This document shows positions 6,422 through 7,908 of a DNA stretch of 7,908 nt, one piece after another. The position numbers and the translations under genes were made by a program. Below the pieces are notes generated by a model. That model ran no database searches. It saw only the letters and a program-made list of their open reading frames with translations, and was not told the origin of the DNA. Source of the stretch: F23-D06 sp045116675 (GTDB lineage Bacteria; Bacteroidota; Bacteroidia; Bacteroidales; WCHB1-69); NCBI GenBank assembly GCA_045116675.1, contig JBGUMF010000099.1:1-7908 (forward strand), read 5' to 3'. Position 1 is the stretch's first letter, and every line of letters starts with the position of its first letter.

Positions 6422-6988
6422 TTATTCGTTTTGTTTTTTCGGCATCCAATGGCAGGGTTGAACCAATAGTGGAATGAAACGATTGTACCAATAGGCGTAG
6501 ATGTTATACGAATGACTGTCATCTTCATAAAAATCGGCTGCATTATAATGATAGAAAAAAGATGCAGTCTCCTCTCTTTCCCTGAAAATAGATTCTGTCA
6601 GGTCCGTATTCCGATGTGTTCTGACGAAGCAGATAATTCCATCATATTGAAAGAAACCGGTATATTCTACCAGAAAAGCATCTTTGTAATTATCCATCCA
6701 AAAAGCATAGTAGCAATAACTTATGTTTGTATCAAGAATGGAAAAAGTATCTACCACTATTACTATACAGATACTGTCGGTGTAATAGTTGCATAAACTT
6801 TCCGCTTCTATAACACTGTCAATAACTTCGAATATTGTGGAGTCGCATATTTCATATTGTCGCATGGTGATGATGGTGTCATAGGAATCCCATATTTTTG
6901 AGGGAGTGTCCTGTGCGGTTGCCACAAACACAGCATTGTTGCAACCGAATAAAAGTATGAACAATAAGATACGATATAAATTATTCAT
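6422..6988 (-). CDS. Small exported protein of unknown function, possible lipoprotein
   Basis: I do not recognise a family. The ATG at 6986-6988 gives a 188-residue protein beginning MNNLYRILLFILLFGCNN. The frame stays open further upstream to 7048, but that extension lacks signal-peptide character and would bury this one, so I chose the shorter start. The N-terminus can be read two ways: a lipobox LLFGC with Cys16 lipidated, or ordinary signal cleavage after VATA at residues 22-25. The mature part is strikingly rich in Tyr, Phe, Asp and Cys, with a predicted beta-type alternation at 72-125 and an FFYHYNAADFYEDD segment (144-157). Just upstream on the minus strand are two tandem TATTTTTG boxes (7009-7002 and 7001-6994), possible -7 elements, though unusually close to the ATG. 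The gene is AT-rich and diverges from the gene at 7114. It is probably anchored at or beyond the inner membrane. Confidence 0.65.
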   Translation of the reverse strand: MNNLYRILLFILLFGCNNAVFVATAQDTPSKIWDSYDTIITMRQYEICDSTIFEVIDSVIEAESLCNYYTDSICIVIVVDTFSILDTNISYCYYAFWMDNYKDAFLVEYTGFFQYDGIICFVRTHRNTDLTESIFREREETASFFYHYNAADFYEDDSHSYNIYAYWYNRFIPLLVQPCHWMPKKQNE

Positions 6989-7033
6989 GAGGACAAAAAT
7001 ACAAAAATATACGATATCCGCACGCAGTAGGAA

Positions 7034-7054
7034 ACAATCGCAAATCATAAATCG
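7034..7054. repeat. Short degenerate heptamer repeat tract (site C)
   Basis: Three consecutive 7-base units are read here: ACAATCG, CAAATCA and TAAATCG. They match the word set and phase of site D, and the 12-mer CAATCGCAAATC (7035-7046) recurs exactly at 7638-7649. The tract lies in the 125-base gap between two divergent genes, 10 bases upstream of the -7 box at 7065, so it occupies the region where the -33 element of that promoter would be expected. Confidence 0.5.
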
Positions 7055-7064
7055 AAAAAAACAC

Positions 7065-7072
7065 TACCTTTG
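7065..7072 (+). promoter_or_regulatory. Bacteroidetes -7 promoter element for the gene at 7114
   Basis: TACCTTTG matches TAnnTTTG exactly and is followed by a C run, a common look for Bacteroidales promoters. No convincing TTTG -33 element is seen at the right spacing; that region is taken up by the heptamer tract. The predicted transcript would start close to 7079 and have a leader of roughly 35 bases. Confidence 0.6.
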
Positions 7073-7089
7073 CCCCCGCAATGAACTTT

Positions 7090-7112
7090 TTACAATAATC
7101 GGACAATTGTAA
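7090..7112. promoter_or_regulatory. Leader dyad immediately before the ATG at 7114
   Basis: TTACAAT (7090-7096) and ATTGTAA (7106-7112) are perfect 7-bp inverted repeats around a nine-base loop, ending one base before the start codon at 7114. In the mRNA this hairpin would occupy the ribosome-binding area. As DNA it could be an operator. The arms are AT-rich, so stability is low and chance occurrence is possible. Confidence 0.3.
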
Positions 7113-7113
7113 T

Positions 7114-7596
7114 ATGAAGAAGAAACATTCAATCCTCCGGATAGTTATATGCTTGATTCTCGTTTTATTTGTGGTTTTTGAATTGGCTTGTATGTTGATC
7201 TGCAAGGGGAATTTTGTTGTGGATTCATTGGTTTTCAATTGTTATGAAACATGTGCGCCATATAGCCAACATACTGTTTTAAGGGAAAACCAATATGTGA
7301 CAGATGATATCGTTCATACTGTGATCCGGGATTCAGTGGATTTTGAGATTTTCATAGATGATAATCTGTTGTATATCGACACGCTGTTTCAGGATGACGG
7401 ATTTATTATCAAACGTAAAAGCTGTTGGCTGCGGCCTGGCAGACACGACATCACCCTGAAATCAGATGCATTAAATGTTTCTTACACATATCCTGTACAT
7501 TGTCTCCTTTTCATGGTTGTATATGTGGAAAGCGGTGATGATCCCTGTTTTTGGATAACCAAACATTATCTACCACTAAGAAGAAGATTGATTTAG
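7114..7596 (+). CDS. Small membrane-anchored protein of unknown function
   Basis: I do not recognise a family. The 160-residue product begins MKKKHSILRI, followed by a strong hydrophobic segment at about 8-29. The positive N-terminus and lack of a clean cleavage site suggest an uncleaved N-terminal anchor with the rest outside the cytoplasm. The segment DSVDFEIFIDDNLLYIDT (73-90) plus CWLRPGRHDITLKS (104-117) resembles the short beta-sandwich pattern of PEGA-like or other surface beta domains (strand, IDxx turn, then a P-G-x-H-x-h strand); this is a pattern resemblance only. Mature cysteines include C43, C47, C104, C130 and C145. It has its own promoter (-7 box at 7065-7072), diverges from the gene at 6422-6988 and converges with the mntP-like gene, with a heptamer tract filling the gap. 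The gene is AT-rich like its divergent neighbour. Confidence 0.65.
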   Translation: MKKKHSILRIVICLILVLFVVFELACMLICKGNFVVDSLVFNCYETCAPYSQHTVLRENQYVTDDIVHTVIRDSVDFEIFIDDNLLYIDTLFQDDGFIIKRKSCWLRPGRHDITLKSDALNVSYTYPVHCLLFMVVYVESGDDPCFWITKHYLPLRRRLI

Positions 7597-7601
7597 ATGT
7601 C

Positions 7602-7651
7602 CCAACAGCCAACGGCCAATAGCTAACGGCCAATGGCCAATCGCAAATCGC
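7602..7651. repeat. Degenerate heptamer repeat tract (site D)
   Basis: This is the cleanest of the four tracts: seven unbroken in-phase 7-base units at 7602-7650, consensus approximately CCAAYNG. Examples are CCAACGG (7609-7615), CCAATGG (7630-7636), CCAATCG (7637-7643) and CAAATCG (7644-7650). The heptamer GGCCAAT occurs three times (7614-7620, 7628-7634, 7635-7641). The tract fills almost the whole 56-base gap between two convergent genes, ending one base before the stop codon of the mntP-like gene. The word drift along the array, from CCAACAG to CAAATCG, suggests decay or selection on spacing rather than on sequence. Confidence 0.7.
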
Positions 7652-7652
7652 C

Positions 7653-7908
7653 TCAAAACACCCCGTGCTCGAACAATGTTTTGATGCCGAGGCCGATGAG
7701 CACCAGTCCGGCAAGGAGGGAGGCCCATCTCTCCGGCACGGGAATGTGCTGCTTGCCGAGGGTGATGCCGATCAGGGAGACGATGAACGTGACGACGAAG
7801 ATGATGAGGACGGTCAGGAGAATGCGGGCTAGGCTGGCGTTCATCCCGAAGCCGATGCCCACCACGAAGGCGTCAATACTCGTGGCCACGGCCAATGTGC
7901 AGATGACC
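7653..7908 (-). CDS. mntP: MntP-family manganese efflux pump, C-terminal part (5' partial)
   Basis: The frame runs off the right edge of the window, so the gene starts beyond 7908; the TTG at 7893-7895 is an internal Leu codon. The visible ~84 residues read VICTLAVATSIDAFVVGIGF, then two further hydrophobic segments, ending LVLIGLGIKTLFEHGVF. The ATSIDAFVVGIGF motif with its membrane Asp is the hallmark of the second DUF204 repeat of MntP. The LxGLVLIGLGIKxLxEH tail is also characteristic (E. coli MntP ends similarly, with GGLVLIGIGVQILWTH). MntP is an inner-membrane exporter that lowers cytoplasmic Mn2+. Three transmembrane helices are visible. In many bacteria it is controlled by a manganese riboswitch or MntR, but the 5' end is outside the window, so nothing can be said here. 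The stop codon abuts a heptamer tract; no intrinsic terminator is evident. Confidence 0.9.
   Translation of the reverse strand, partial: VICTLAVATSIDAFVVGIGFGMNASLARILLTVLIIFVVTFIVSLIGITLGKQHIPVPERWASLLAGLVLIGLGIKTLFEHGVF

Noticed and set aside
6989..7048. Upstream extension of the minus-strand gene at 6422 to a start at 7048
   Set aside because: It would put 20 residues before a good signal peptide and run through the heptamer tract and -7-like boxes; the ATG at 6988 fits better.
7602..7651. Heptamer tract as a CRISPR remnant
   Set aside because: Units are 7 bases and contiguous, with no spacers of 25-40 bases and no cas genes nearby.

Overview
The window looks like a Bacteroidetes genome, most likely order Bacteroidales. 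Three things support this. The two clearest promoters carry the TAnnTTTG -7 box of that phylum rather than a sigma70 TATAAT box. Start codons lack obvious Shine-Dalgarno sequences. The central gene set (GH133-type debranching enzyme, GT4 glycogen-synthase-like enzyme, GH57 amylase-like enzyme) is an alpha-glucan cluster well known in Bacteroidales. I cannot name a genus from the sequence alone.

Layout. (1) 1-1370, plus strand, AT-rich: the 3' end of an RHS-repeat protein whose core motif is followed by a variable C-terminal domain with a HELAE/EAH putative zinc-protease signature. A small exported cysteine-rich protein follows 10 bases later and is a candidate immunity or partner protein. (2) 1371-1705: no convincing gene. 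It holds a GC-rich segment with small dyads, a degenerate heptamer repeat tract, and the terminator of the next operon. (3) 1706-6161, minus strand, clearly more GC-rich: a complete three-gene alpha-glucan operon read in the order debranching enzyme, GT4, GH57. It has a Bacteroidetes promoter and an overlapping perfect dyad at about 6219-6259, and an intrinsic terminator at 1643-1677. (4) 6162-7652, AT-rich: two divergent, unrecognised small exported or membrane-anchored proteins, separated and flanked by more heptamer tracts and dyads. (5) 7653-7908, minus strand: the C-terminal part of an MntP-type manganese efflux pump, cut by the window edge.

How the genes work together. The three alpha-glucan enzymes should cover synthesis (GT4 chain elongation), debranching (GH133) and internal cleavage or transglycosylation (GH57) of intracellular glycogen, co-expressed from one transcript. 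The RHS tip and the small exported proteins are accessory, lineage-variable genes around this conserved core.

The most unusual structure is not a gene. Four separate intergenic regions each contain a tract organised in degenerate units of exactly seven bases (sites at about 1536-1577, 6275-6351, 7034-7054 and 7602-7651). The units share a vocabulary (for example CAAATCG, CCAATCG, TAAATCG), and two sites share the 12-mer CAATCGCAAATC. This looks like a dispersed family of degenerate heptamer repeats confined to gene-free DNA.
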